64,000 nucleotides of DNA from Circinella umbellata (taxonomy: Eukaryota > Mucoromycota > Mucoromycetes > Mucorales > Lichtheimiaceae): positions 806,001 through 870,000 of the forward strand of contig JAIWNF010000010.1 in NCBI GenBank assembly GCA_025093555.1, given 5' to 3'. Below the pieces are notes generated by a model. That model was not told the origin of the DNA. It searched no databases and was given only the letters and a program-made list of their open reading frames with translations. Below, in pieces: positions 53,526 through 64,000 of this stretch (its first letter is position 1; every line of letters starts with the position of its first letter). The position numbers and the translations under genes were made by a program.

Positions 53526-56120
53526 ATGTCTACTACTTCTACCACTATCAGCGAATCATCTTCGACTCATATTCATCGTGTCAAAGTACTTAATTTGCCC
53601 ACTCATGAAAACAGTGCGATTAAAAAGTTTCTTTCATCTTATGGTGTAGAACGATTTAAAAAAGCACCCAAGTGGAGATATGCTTTTATTAACTTTGAGG
53701 TATGAATAAAACATAGTTCACTTTATACATATAAACCAACTTACCACTTTTACTCACTACTATATTCAAAATATATTAGACCGAAGGAGCAGCACGAGAA
53801 ATGATGAAAAAATTAGAAGGGGTTGATTTTAAGAAAAAAACATTAGTTACAGAATATTCAGCTGTGAATAAAGAACAATTTAGAGAACGATTTCAAAATA
53901 AACAAAAGGAAAAGATAGAAGAGGCTGAAAATGATACAAGAACACCTGCTGAACGATTAGCGGATCAAGTTACACCATTACATAGGTAGGAACTATGGCT
54001 GAAAAGAAACAATGATAAAAATCTGATGAATGGATATGAGTATAAGTCTGTGATTTAACAATAGTATACATACATACTGTCTTTATGTATATATTTATTA
54101 AAATAGAATACCATACCATGAACAACTGACAAAGAAACATAAGACAGGAATTGCTCATTTAAATAAATTTAAACGACGTATGACACAGTTACAAGATCTA
54201 AATGATACAAGTAAAGCACAAATTGCATGGGCTTTTGAAAAGTAAGTAATTCGAATAATAATAACTTAAAGATTATAGAAGAATGTGATTGTTTGATTAA
54301 TCTTAACCATTTCTTTTGAATAGAAATGGATTACCATTTGAAGTATTAGACCCTATTGCATCACCTGAAATTAATGGATATCGAACAAAATGTGAATTTA
54401 CTATTGGACGTAGTCCAGAAGGTGATCCAACTGTTGGCTTTTTATTAGGTCTTTATCGCCATGGTATCACTTCAGTTTTGAGCCCAGATGATTGCCTTCA
54501 TGTACCTGATATTTCTAAAAGAATTGCAAATACAATGCAGGTAATGATAATAATGATTCATAGTTTTATTAAAATATATCCTCCTTCATCTTTTAATGAT
54601 ATTCATCTTTTTATAATTCTTTTAGGATTATGTACGAGAATCTGAATACCCAGTTTATGATCGTGTAGATAAGGCAGGTGTATGGAGATCCATGATGGTG
54701 AAAGCTCAAAAGACGGGCGATGGTAAATGAATTGAGGGGGGGGGGAGGTTTATCATGTGTTGATTTATATAAACTCGAGGAAATTATATTTTTCTTTTGT
54801 TCCCAAGAAAACAAACATATTCATCATCAATTCATTGATCATCCTATATATAGTTCTTATCCTCGTACAGCTCAAAGCATCCGATCTCACAGAAGAACAA
54901 TTAGTCAAAGAAAAAGAAAAATTAATAGAATATTGGAAAAATCAAAATAAGAACAAAATCAATGTAACCACATTGTTATTACAAGTATGGGATGGTGATT
55001 CTAATGGAATTACTGAAAAAGGTCATACAGAGACATTAATAGGTGATGGATATGTTTATGAAGAGATTCTAGGGTGCCGGTAAGTGGTTTTTTTCTTTTC
55101 GAATGGAGTTGATGAGGGATGAGACTCTGTGTAAGATATGTATGATACGATTATTCACCAAAAACTATACACTCGTGGTGTATAATAGATTTCGTTTATC
55201 AAGCAGTGCATTCTTTCAAGTCAACACTCCAGCCACAGAGTTGTTGTATACCAAATGTGCTGAATGGTGTAACATTGACAAAAACAGAAAAACCACATTA
55301 TTGGATTTGTGTTGTGGAACGGGAACAATTGGTATTACCATGGCAGGAACAGTAGACCGAGTCATCGGCATTGAAATGATTCCTGATGCTATTGTTGATG
55401 CTAAAGCTAATGCTGAAATGAATAGTATGTATATTTTATCATTAAAATAGTACCATGCTTTACACACACACACACATATATATATATATATGTGTGTATG
55501 TATCTAATGAAAATGTACTTATGAATGTTATTTCTGTATAAAGATATCGGTAATGTTCAATATCATGCAAGCAAAGTTGAAGAACGAATTGATGTGGTTA
55601 CCAATGAAAAAAATGAAGAAGTAGTAGCTGTTCTTGATCCGCCCAGGTAACAAAAAAAAGGAATATTATGGAACAAATATCATGCATAAGATTACTAATT
55701 ATCGTCGACCAACTCAAACAATCTTCTCTGAAATAGAAATGGTGTTCACAGTACTGTTATTCGAGCAGTAAGAGAATCTCCACAAATCCGTAAAGTCATT
55801 TTTATCAGTTGTGACGCGAATCAGGCTATGCAAAACTTTATAAGGTAAAAAATCACTAAAATAAGTAGTTTTTCTGAGAAATATGGTATTAATTGGAAAT
55901 AATCCGCACTTCCCTGCGCCACATTGGTGATATGGGAAATAAATAAATTGAAAAAAAAAAAAGTTTATGTAGACCTACCAGTAACCGATTTAAAGGAATG
56001 CCATTCCGACCTTCAAGAGCTGTCTCGATTGATTTATTTCCTCACACTGAACATTGTGAACTATTAGTTGAATTTGTTCGCATTGAAGAAGAAGAAAAAG
56101 AAGTTACTCAACAAGAGTAA
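53526..56120 (+). CDS. TRM2: tRNA (uracil-54-C5)-methyltransferase, TRM2/TRMT2A type with N-terminal RRM-like domain
   Basis: Ten exons: 53526-53699, 53780-53985, 54107-54241, 54324-54540, 54626-54722, 54854-55079, 55189-55424, 55544-55646, 55737-55844, 55973-56120; 549 aa, all junctions in phase. An RRM-like N-terminus (VKVLNLPTHENSAIKKFLSS, WRYAFINFETEGAAREMMKK) precedes the TrmA/RumA fold: NGYRTKCEFTIGRSPEGDPT, AFFQVNTPATELLY, SAM-binding LLDLCCGTGTIGITMAG, VLDPPRNGVH, and the catalytic Cys in IFISCDANQ. The protein ends EHCELLVEFVRIEEEEKEVT. It makes m5U54 (ribothymidine) in the T-loop of tRNA. The RRM makes it more like animal TRMT2A than yeast Trm2. Start chosen at the first in-frame ATG. 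Confidence 0.95.
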
Positions 56121-56383
56121 GGGGAAAAATAACAGAAATAACGATAAACCAAAAGTGCCAAGTTCCTTGGCGTGACTTCGTGGGAAGGCCCAGCATCAAA
56201 CAAATAGATTAACAATACGCTTTTTTCTAACTCTCTTTCTTTTTTCTGGAACAGAACAAATAGTCTCTTTCTTCTTTCATTTTCTCTACCTCCCCCCCTT
56301 TTTATTTCATACTCTATTATTGCTCTCGTCCCCATACTCATATTACTATCAACTTTAATAATATATCTCAAAACAAAAACCTC
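56121..56383. promoter_or_regulatory. Promoter of the DUF4097-like gene / TRM2 3' region
   Basis: 263 bp between two genes on the same strand. Contains a moderately GC-rich stretch at 56150-56200 (tgccaagttccttggcgtga) which stands out from the AT-rich surroundings, then a long pyrimidine-rich tract before the start codon. Confidence 0.4.
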
Positions 56384-58246
56384 ATGGGATTCTTTGGAAA
56401 CTTTGATAAAAAGGGATACGATGGTATATATATATTCTTTTTTCGTATTCATGTATTTTTGAGTTCTTTCATGTAAATAAATTAATCATTATCAAACGAA
56501 CACATCCCCAACTATTATTATCATTAGCATTAGACACCAATGATCCTGAAACAAATAACGCCCCTCCTCCGCCCTATTCACCATCACCAAATGAGGAAGC
56601 ATCTGCACCTCCTCGTGCAGACTTACAAAAGGATTATCAATCCTTTGATCAATTTCAACAACAACAAGTCCTATTGAGTCAACAGCAACAACAAAACCGA
56701 ATTCCAGATGCTCCCGGTTCATCTTCATCCTCACCACCGGCAACACCTCAATCACCCATTACAAATCCAAACTTATCACAAGGAGGTTATCCGGTTTACT
56801 ATGATAATCCATCATCACCCTTGCTCCCTGGTAGTCCACAACATCACAATCCTTATAATCCAATGCCAAACAAAAACAGTCCATCACAACAGCAAGATGA
56901 AAGATGTTCATCCCCTTGCAGAGAAATCAATAGATGGTGTCAATCCCTTGGTCAAGGAATTAGTGGTTGGAGAGCAGAACATTTACGTCGACGACAACAG
57001 CAACAAAGTAAAAGGAGATTTAAAATTTGCTGTTGTGGAATTACTACTGCTGCTATTTTTTTCTTTATTTTTATTCCTATCTTTGTTAGTCTTGTTCAAT
57101 CTCCAACGGATTATTGCATTCGTGCCGGTTCAGAAACTTGGGCTTTATTACCTGAAACGATTACATATAAAGAAGGTGCTGTTCATATCCATATTAATGG
57201 TGCTGTTTCCGGTGGAACGATCAAATTACAACCTGTTCCCGCAGGCCAAGAAGGAATTATTCATACCCGCATCAATGTTGCTCCTGGTAGTTTGACTGAA
57301 AAAATGAGCTATAGTCTATATCATACTGGACAAGAAACACAATTGACGATAAACGTATTGGATAACGCTAGTACCATTTTTGGTGCTTGTGTTTATGTCG
57401 ATATGACTATTACCGTGCCTCGCGATACCCGATCCGTTTTTGTATCTGCCTCTGACGTAGAAATCATCGCAAATGAAGAAATCGAGGCGAGTTTCTTGGA
57501 ATTAAGAACATCGAATCGACATATCAAGTTGGAAGGAGGTTGGCATGGTGATAAGATTGTACTTCGAACTCGTAATGCTGCATTGGATTTCCGTAATGGC
57601 AACTCGTTACATGCTATTAATTTGATTGATCTGGAAACATCCAATGGGGCTATTTATTTGGACGATTCAGATTCAGATACAGGGTCTATTCATTTGAGTA
57701 CTACCAATGGACGTATTGAGACAAGAAATACACGCGCTGCTACCTTGTTTGATGTCAATACATCCAATGGAAGAGTTTATTTAACAGATATAACCGCCAC
57801 TCATATGGTTGTTCGTACAACCAATGGTAAAATTGAATTAGACCGTATTTCAGTTAGGGATACACTCACTGTAGCCACACGTAATGGTGCTATTCGTGCT
57901 ATAGTTGATGAGTCCAACCATGTCAAAGCTACATTCCAATCATCCAATGGAAAGATTAGAGTCAATATGGTAACGTATTATATATACATACATACATACA
58001 TACATACATACATGTTTCTATTTTTACTTATGATTGATTTTGCTATAATTATTTTAGCCCAAAGATTTTATAGGTCCTTTCAGGGTTACTTCTTCGTCAG
58101 CAGCCAAAGTAGCTGTCCGAGGAAGCGATGTAACATATGAAATTGATAAAGGAAGTGAAAAGATTGGTTATCGATATAGTAAATATGGCGAAGGCTCTGT
58201 TGATATACATACATCAAATGCTCGTGCTATGCTTTTATTCATTTAA
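56384..58246 (+). CDS. DUF4097-like membrane protein with beta-solenoid ectodomain
   Basis: Three exons: 56384-56423, 56528-57969, 58058-58246; 556 aa. Exon 1 gives MGFFGNFDKKGYD. The N-terminal third is cytoplasmic-type low complexity: Pro/Ser/Gln-rich with PPPPYSPSP and poly-Gln. A basic segment (RRRQQQQSKRRFK) precedes ICCC and a single membrane helix (ITTAAIFFFIFIPIFVSLVQ, about residue 160-185). The rest repeats short beta-strand units with Thr-Ser-Asn-Gly signatures (TSNGAIYLDD, TTNGRIETRN, TSNGRVYLTD, TTNGKIELDR, TRNGAIRAI, SSNGKIRVNM), as in the DUF4097 beta-strand repeat family, widespread in bacteria and known in fungi. Type II membrane orientation is inferred. The CCC before the helix could be palmitoylated. 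The 57970-58057 intron contains a (CATA)n microsatellite. Confidence 0.88.
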
Positions 58247-59577
58247 AATGGTTCTAAATACTGTTTATGTACACGTACAAAAAAAAACCCTAGTGAAGCT
58301 GATTGTTATTCCATTATGATTATTATTTTTATTTATATACCTTCTTTTTTTTTGTTTTTGAAAAAATCCCATTTTTTATTTAATTATTTAATAACAAATG
58401 CTTAATATTATAACATACGTACAAAAAAACCAATTATTTTATCTAGACTTCTTGACTACGTATTCTTACTTTTTGTTTTCCAGCTGACATGACTTGTTTG
58501 TCATTTACTATACGTATTTTCTTTTTCAAGAAACGTTAGCGCGACATCACGTAAAAAATAACTTTTATCATAGCCAAAGATTGTACCATAATTAGTGACT
58601 AGATCTTATTTTTATATTAAAATGTCAATAGATTTACCGTGGGCTGGCATCACTGGGTTATGCACATGTGTAACCATGTCAATACCAACTAATTGTCGTA
58701 TTATATCAGCGGTGATAACAAATTGTATATACGATATTGTTGATCAAATTTACAAAATATGTATATACTTCAGCCAGATAAGAGCGCTAGAAGTAACAGA
58801 ATAAGGATGTCAAATCATTGAGGTCCACTGAGTGACAGGAAGATTTCTTGTATGTATCGATTTGTTTTACTTGAAGAGATCAATTATATTTTACATTATA
58901 TCATCATGGTAACAAAAATACAAAAGCTTGTTTAAACACGTATGATCATGTTCAAATAATTTTTCCAATTGTATCACTTCCAACGATCTATAAAAATCTT
59001 TAAGAGGGGAAGTAAACACATGAACTCTTTTACCCAAATAGTATGAGTTCGAATTATTTATACCGTAACTATATATCTACGTAGTAATACACTGGTATGG
59101 ATGTTTCTAAAATACATTTGTCAAAGTTAGTAAATAGCATTAACAAAAGTTCCACAGATCAAGTGCAGCCGTGGGGAATAATAATTTACAGCCCCCGCTG
59201 CAAGTTTTTTATACTGTTATCAATGCCAATTTAAGCCCGTGCGCTTCAGTCTGAGATAAAAGTTGCGTATCCTGTTTCCCAGACGCTTTTACTTTATTTC
59301 TTTCACCTTTTCCATTTTAACATTTGGGAAATCAACGCGTCTTTTGAAAAATATACACAAGCGCACATTCTGTTTGTTTTTGCACAAAGTATGTTTAATT
59401 AAAATATTTGGTTTTTTTTAAAGAAAAGAAAAGAAAAAAACTTTCTTTTTGAACAATCTATCAAAAATAAAAAAATAACTTTTCTTTATACTTTTACAAT
59501 CATATATTTGTTTATTCATTTATATGGTACAAACACTATTATTATTATACTTACACTGATTATTGTTTTAGAAATAT
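58247..59577. other. Intergenic region
   Basis: AT-rich, no recognisable gene. Poly(T) runs near 58340 and 59405 and several TACGTA words. It precedes the tandem repeat region. Confidence 0.5.
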
Positions 59578-60100
59578 AGTAACCGTTGTGTAATCACCAT
59601 TTAAAATGGAAAGCAAAGACTTAAAATTGTATTTGAACTTTGAAATCTTTCATTATTGCGAATTGTTTTGTTCAAGTAAGTAAATACTCTTTAACTTTTT
59701 GTTAATCAACTTAAACTTTTTATTAATCTTTTGTAATCGCTTTTTTAAAGTTTCAGTTCTGCTGTGACCCACCGCCTAATTTGGAAAACAAGACCTGAAA
59801 TTTGTATTTGAACTTTTGAATTCTTTCATTAAGGGACTTGATTTGTTCAAGTAAGAAAATACTTTCTTCTAACAATTTATTTAATTGAAACATTTTATGA
59901 GGTCCTGTTTTACTAAAGGCAATATATAATAGATAGAAACGATGGAAATAGGCGATTTCCTTTTTTTTCTTTATGTCTTCAATATATATGGTAGTGGGCT
60001 ACATAATTTGACTCTTCCAAATCTTGACTTGTTTTACTTGTTGGGATTTTGGAGATCGATGCGTGGAATACATTATTGTTTTACTGACAGTCTAAAGAAC

Positions 60101-60420
60101 TGCCTTCACTCATCAACGGCGCCTCTTTCTCTCTTACCATAACTCTTTTATGGTATCCTTTTATGGGATTCTTGGATTACATGCCGGTTCACACATACGA
60201 CCATCCCGGACATGATGGTGTAAAAAACTGTGTCTGGCAGCCACGTGTAGGCGTGTTGATTTGCCGCTCGGGTGAAGGGCGAAATGTAGACCACTAGCAC
60301 TGTCCCGTAACAGTAATAAATACCGCGTATACAAGCAACCAGGAGTTAGGCGCCCTGGTGTCAGGTGTGTAATTCCAAGGATGAGGGATTGATGGGGGTG
60401 AGTGGTGCGTCCGGTTCAAG
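60101..60420 (+). ncRNA. Conserved core, copy A: candidate structured RNA or short coding exon
   Basis: About 320 bp, clearly more GC-rich than surroundings. It can form several local hairpins: ACCATC/GATGGT, CACG/CGTG, CGCTC/GGGCG (one G-U), ACTGT/ACAGT and ACCAGG/CCTGGT. It is not a recognised RNA family. In the alternative reading the plus strand has an open frame (for example YMPVHTYDHPGHDGVKNCVW) to a TAG at 60296-60298; an acceptor-like tgacag at 60085-60090 would enter this frame. Strand is shown as plus for convenience. Nature unknown. Confidence 0.3.
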
Positions 60421-61040
60421 ATTTTCGCTTGGTGTTGGCATAGTAACCTCCTTCTGATTTCTCTCTCTTTTTCGAGACTACTCAGATGCGGTATATATAA
60501 TTATTTCTTCTTTCCTAAATCGCTAAGATAATGGTATGGTAATCATTACTGATAAAAAATATGATATAATTTAAAAGAAGTTCAATTGTGCTAAACATTT
60601 TATTAATATTATTATTATTATAGACATTGAATACTCCATTACTGCAAACTATTTTGTTCAAGTAAGAAACGATCTTTTTGATTGTTGTTAATCAACGGTG
60701 CCGTTGTGACCCACCGCTTAATTTGGAAAACAAGACCTGAAATCATATTTGAACTTTTGAATTCTTTCATTGTAGGACTTGTATTGTTCAAGTAAGTAAA
60801 CACATTCTTTTAACTATTTATTTAATTGAACCATTTTATAAAATATTGTTTTACTAAAGACATTATATAATAGGTAGTAACGATGGAAATAGGCGATTTC
60901 CTTTTTTTTCTTTATGTCTTCAATATATATGGTAGTGGGCTACATAATTCGACTCTTCCGAATCTTGACTTGTTTTACTTGTTGGGAATTTGAAGATCGA
61001 TGCGTCGAATACATTATTGTTTTATTGACAGCCTAAAGAA

Positions 61041-61360
61041 TGCCTTCACTCATCAATGGTGCCTCTTTCTCTCTTACCATAACTCTTTTATGGTATCCTT
61101 TTACGGGATTCTTGGATTACATGCCGGTTCACACATACGACCATCCCGGACATGATGGTGTAAAAAACTGTGTCTGGCAGCCACGTGTAGGCGTGTTGAT
61201 TTGCCGCTCGGGTGAAGGGCGAAACGTAGACCACTAGCACTGTCCCGTAACAGTAATAAATACCGCGTATACAAGCAACCAGGAGTTGGGCGCCCTGGTG
61301 TCAGGTGTGTAATTCCAAGGATGAGGGATTGATGGGGGTGAGTGGTGCGTCCGGTCCAAG
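61041..61360 (+). ncRNA. Conserved core, copy B: candidate structured RNA or short coding exon
   Basis: Same core 940 bp downstream, differing from copy A at about six positions in 320. Within the frame that ends GEGRNVDH at 61237, three of four differences are synonymous third positions (AAC/AAT, GGC/GGT, AAT/AAC) and one changes Met to Thr. A one-base deletion just before the core removes the frame continuity seen in copy A but creates an ATG at 61040. The hairpins listed for copy A are all retained; one substitution falls in the loop of ACCAGG/CCTGGT. Confidence 0.3.
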
Positions 61361-61562
61361 AAGCTTTCCGTCTGGTGTTGCCATAGTAATCTCTGTCTGG
61401 TTTCTTACTCTCTCGGGACTACATAAATGAGATATATGTAATAGTTTTTTCTTTCCTGAATCGGGTGAATATTGGTATGGCAATTATAATGATAAAAAGA
61501 ATCACATAAATGAAAACGTCATAATTGTACTAAATGTTCTATTGATATTATCATTATTATAG

Positions 61563-61813
61563 GTATTGCGATATATGGTAAACAAGACCTGCATGAAAAA
61601 CTAAACAAGCATAAAACATCTGCTTTCTGGCAACAAAAATTGTCACTACCACCAATTGCATCACCGTTCTCTTCGAATCGGCTTTTGGATCTGCTTCACC
61701 TACGCTTTCCCGCTGACAATAGCAATTGGTCTAATCATCTGCCACAAGTCAGTCTCATTTTACAACGACCTAGACCATGCTTTGGCGATCGGGTTTTGCA
61801 GGATATTCCTTAG
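61563..61813 (+). CDS. Probable 3' exon of an unrecognised gene (partial model)
   Basis: After an acceptor (attattatag) the frame is open for 83 codons to TAG at 61811-61813, in locally balanced composition, which is unlikely by chance in this AT-rich DNA. Visible peptide: AIYGKQDLHEKLNKHKTSAF, WQQKLSLPPIASPFSSNRLL, DLLHLRFPADNSNWSNHLPQ, VSLILQRPRPCFGDRVLQDI. The phase needs one base from the previous exon; the exon-like head at 59610-59680 (ATG GAA AGC AAA ..., ending TCA A|gtaagt) would supply it in phase, making the tandem units intronic. That link is speculative. Family not recognised. Confidence 0.45.
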
Positions 61814-63099
61814 AACAACTATTTAAAAGTACCTTCAATTTTGGAGTACTTTTTTTGCAGTAGTAGTTGGACAACACTGGAGAATATGCACACGGTTGAC
61901 CGGATTTACTGAAAATTACCAACTATAAAAGGCCCTTTGCGGTACTTTGAAGTAATGATTTTTGTAAAATTATATATTACATTTGTTTTTGTCTAGTATT
62001 AATGTAATATTTCTTCTGGAATAATTTATATGCATTTAATAAATCAATCATATATCAATTTTGTAAATTTTAATTTTTATTAGTTGAACAAATACAAAAG
62101 TCACTTTTTTTGAAAAGTACTATCCCCCATTTATACTGAAGAAGAGAAAGTGACACACATAATCATAAACTCTTTAAAAATAACCTGCCCTCTTTTTAGA
62201 TAATAAGCACTGCCTTTTTTTGTGTGCCTTCATTAATATACTTGTAGTTTTTTTTTTACCACTGTCGCTAGTCTAGTGTTATTATTGAACTGTTGAATTT
62301 GGATTATGATAATAAAAATGTGGTTTGTTAGTACCAGATATTTGTTCATCCAATATCACTTAATCTCTTATTATGATGACAGACCTCGACTTCTAATTAC
62401 TTTTTGTTACATTGTATTTGTGACACGTGGCTACATATGCATCGCTCGGGATACGCCTTATTTAAAGAAATACAAACTTTGTCCTTTTGAACTTAAGAAG
62501 CAGCAAGATGATCAACGCCAAATAACATCATCAGTATAATAATCGCAATGTTTAAAAAACCGACTGCTTTATTATTTAATTGGCGACTGAGAACTAGCAT
62601 GAATCTTCAATTTCAACTGCACCCGAAAAAACACGGCACCCTCACTATACAAAGGTACCTCTTCACATCTGGAATAAATACATGTAAAAAAAAAAGCCTA
62701 CTATTTTTCCTTATGCTGACTGTTTACTCTTCGGCGACTGAACAGCATGAATCTTCTTCAATCACACCCAAATTTTAATATATCATAAAAGTTATATATT
62801 TTATAATATATATATATATATATAAAAGAAAGAAAGAGAGATTCATACAATAAAAAAAAAATAGAAAAACAGAGGGGCGCAAAGTGTCCCTGAATAGAGG
62901 AGGGTAAAAAAAAAAGAGCTGTAAGAGGTTAATTTGTTTGTTTTCAAAAAAGGTGAAAACAAGGTATAATCATATTATATTTATATACGAAAAAAAAACA
63001 TGTGGAATGTTTTGAACTAAAGGGGAAGAAAAGGTTGCTGTCGTTGTTGTTGTGTAATGATAAGGTTGTAATAGTTAATTTATATTATTTGTTATTTTT
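61814..63099. other. Intergenic region
   Basis: Two adjacent short frames (62306-62539 and 62548-62778) have partly protein-like ends but no homology that I recognise. A short imperfect duplication (gcatgaatcttc at about 62598 and 62747) lies in the second. A (TA)n tract at about 62805-62825 follows. I do not call a gene. Confidence 0.4.
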
Positions 63100-64000
63100 T
63101 TATGGAGCAGTACTCAATGCACCCACACGTTGTACAAGATCTGTCATTCGACTATCAATGATATTGATATTACTATTAACAGTTTCTTCATTTTCTTTGA
63201 CACTCTTTTGAAGCTATTATAATAATAATAATCATTATTGAGTATTAGTATCAGTATTATTCAACTAAATACAAATAGATAGAAAAATGCTATTTACCAA
63301 TTCACAAGCTGTGGCAAGATTTTTGAGTTCATCTGTCATACGAGTTTGTTCTTCAGAAATGGTTTTTACAGATCGACCAAATGTAGATGCTTCAGTATGA
63401 AGACCTTGTAAAGCTTTTAAACGAGTAAGTAATGCTGGTGTTAAATTAAGAAGTGGATCAATTTTTTCCATCGATGAAAACAATTGATTGACCTATTATA
63501 ATAATAACTAATGAGTTAATTTATAAACATAGACGAATGATAAAATATAGAAAATAACTTTTTCTTACTTTTTCTTCTGTATCACTAGAAAGTCCTTGTC
63601 CTTCTTTATTTTCATTATTGGATAAATTAGTGGTACTACTGTTATTACCATTACCAACAGTTCCAGGTAAAGAAGTAGTACTAGAAAGTCCAAAATTAAG
63701 TGATAAATCTTTACGACCTGATTTAAGTTCATTCAGTCTATCCAATTCACTAATTAATACTTTAACTCTTCTAGCAACTATTTCCAATTGTCTTGGTTGA
63801 GCTAAAATAGTAATTTGTTGTTCAAGTTTTGATACAGATCCAATAAGTGAAGATGTAGCGAGACTAGATGGCTATCACATAGAATATATGTTAATATCTA
63901 TATCTCTTCAGATAGTATTCCCTCTCCCCCCCTTCTTTTCTCTCCCTTTTATACTTTATAAATACATATATCCTCAAACCAAAAAAAAAAAAAACTTACC
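63100..64000 (-). CDS. Dynactin subunit 2 (dynamitin/p50), C-terminal part
   Basis: The gene enters from the right edge. Exons in view: 64000 (last base of an exon ahead of a GT donor at 63999-63998), 63569-63871, 63298-63492, 63100-63213; stop at 63102-63100. The visible about 204 residues are almost all coiled coil: SVSKLEQQITILAQPRQLEI, VARRVKVLISELDRLNELKS, then an Asn/Ser-rich linker, VNQLFSSMEKIDPLLNLTPA LLTRLKALQGLHTEASTFGR and SVKENEETVNSNINIIDSRM. This order (RxxVLxxEL, xxxWDPVAxxLPxVVxRLxxLxxLHExA, final coiled coil) is that of dynamitin. In dynactin it forms the shoulder and links the sidearm to the Arp1 filament. The N-terminal Arp1-binding part lies outside the window. Confidence 0.88.

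Larger units (their letters stand above)
59578..61600 (+). repeat. Tandem duplication, two units of about 0.94 kb plus partial heads
   Basis: Unit A runs from about 59763 and unit B from about 60703, offset 940 bp. Each begins with a head (about 100 bp) containing ggaaaacaagacctgaaat and ending ttgttcaagtaag, followed by a body starting gatggaaataggcgatttcc. An extra, more diverged head lies at 59600-59690, a short one ends at 60666 (ttttgttcaagtaag), and the beginning of the head sequence recurs at 61575 (ggtaaacaagacctgcatga) inside the probable 3' exon. Head ends resemble exon/donor junctions (CAA|GTAAGT), which suggests internal duplication inside a gene. Units are about 95 % alike upstream of the core, 98 % in it, and much less alike behind it. 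Confidence 0.8.

Noticed and set aside
55462..55502. (CA)n/(TA)n run as a functional element
   Set aside because: It is an ordinary microsatellite inside a TRM2 intron.
60191..60204. acatacgaccat in the conserved core as a 5S rRNA start
   Set aside because: The first dozen bases look like fungal 5S rRNA, but what follows lacks box A, box C and the 5S body, so it is neither 5S rRNA nor a clear 5S-derived SINE.
62306..62778. Two adjacent frames of 77 and 76 codons
   Set aside because: Partly protein-like but with no shared motif, no clear splice sites and internal short duplications; not enough to call a gene.

Overview
This is a eukaryotic window. Short introns (about 60-100 nt, GT...AG), AT-rich intergenic DNA, tight divergent gene pairs and the gene families present all point to a filamentous fungus. 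The extracellular S41 and S8 proteases, a beta-trefoil/CipC-like protein and a Crypton with Ndc10/GCR1 domains fit an early-diverging fungus, most likely Mucoromycota (Mucorales); genus was not determined. I worked out exon structures by hand from splice sites, reading frame and protein-family continuity. Most junctions should be exact, but none has transcript support.

Layout. 0-8.7 kb is gene-dense: the 3' end of a membrane protein, SIW14-type phosphatase and MMTAG2-like RS protein (divergent), a secreted S41 peptidase, then CDC73 and a ZnF-UBP protein (divergent). 10.4-14.7 kb holds a secreted GH51 arabinofuranosidase with unusual micro-exons and a small secreted Cys-containing protein. 15.4-28.6 kb holds ribosomal protein L7 with a box C/D snoRNA in an intron, a secreted subtilisin, a beta-trefoil + CipC-like protein, a PPR protein, a nicotinamide riboside kinase and a small membrane protein. 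29.3-33.5 kb is a Crypton DNA transposon with an intact two-domain recombinase gene. 38.3-39.9 kb is a bHLH transcription factor, alone between about 6.5 kb and 11.4 kb of DNA without intact genes. 51.3-58.2 kb holds ARP10 (dynactin), TRM2-type tRNA methyltransferase and a DUF4097-like membrane protein. 59.6-61.8 kb is a tandem duplication around a strongly conserved 320-bp core of unknown nature, followed by a probable orphan 3' exon. The window ends in the 3' part of dynamitin (dynactin p50).

Themes. Three divergent pairs share 146-198 bp promoters. The enzymes of 3.7-5.9, 10.4-13.5 and 19.2-20.8 kb are extracellular or vacuolar hydrolases. Two subunits of dynactin (ARP10 and dynamitin) lie 10 kb apart. 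The best new leads are the L7-intron snoRNA predicted to guide 25S methylation, the GH51 gene whose catalytic Glu codon needs a 2-nt exon (or stepwise splicing), and the duplicated 320-bp core at 60.1 and 61.0 kb. I recognised no rRNA, tRNA or CRISPR.
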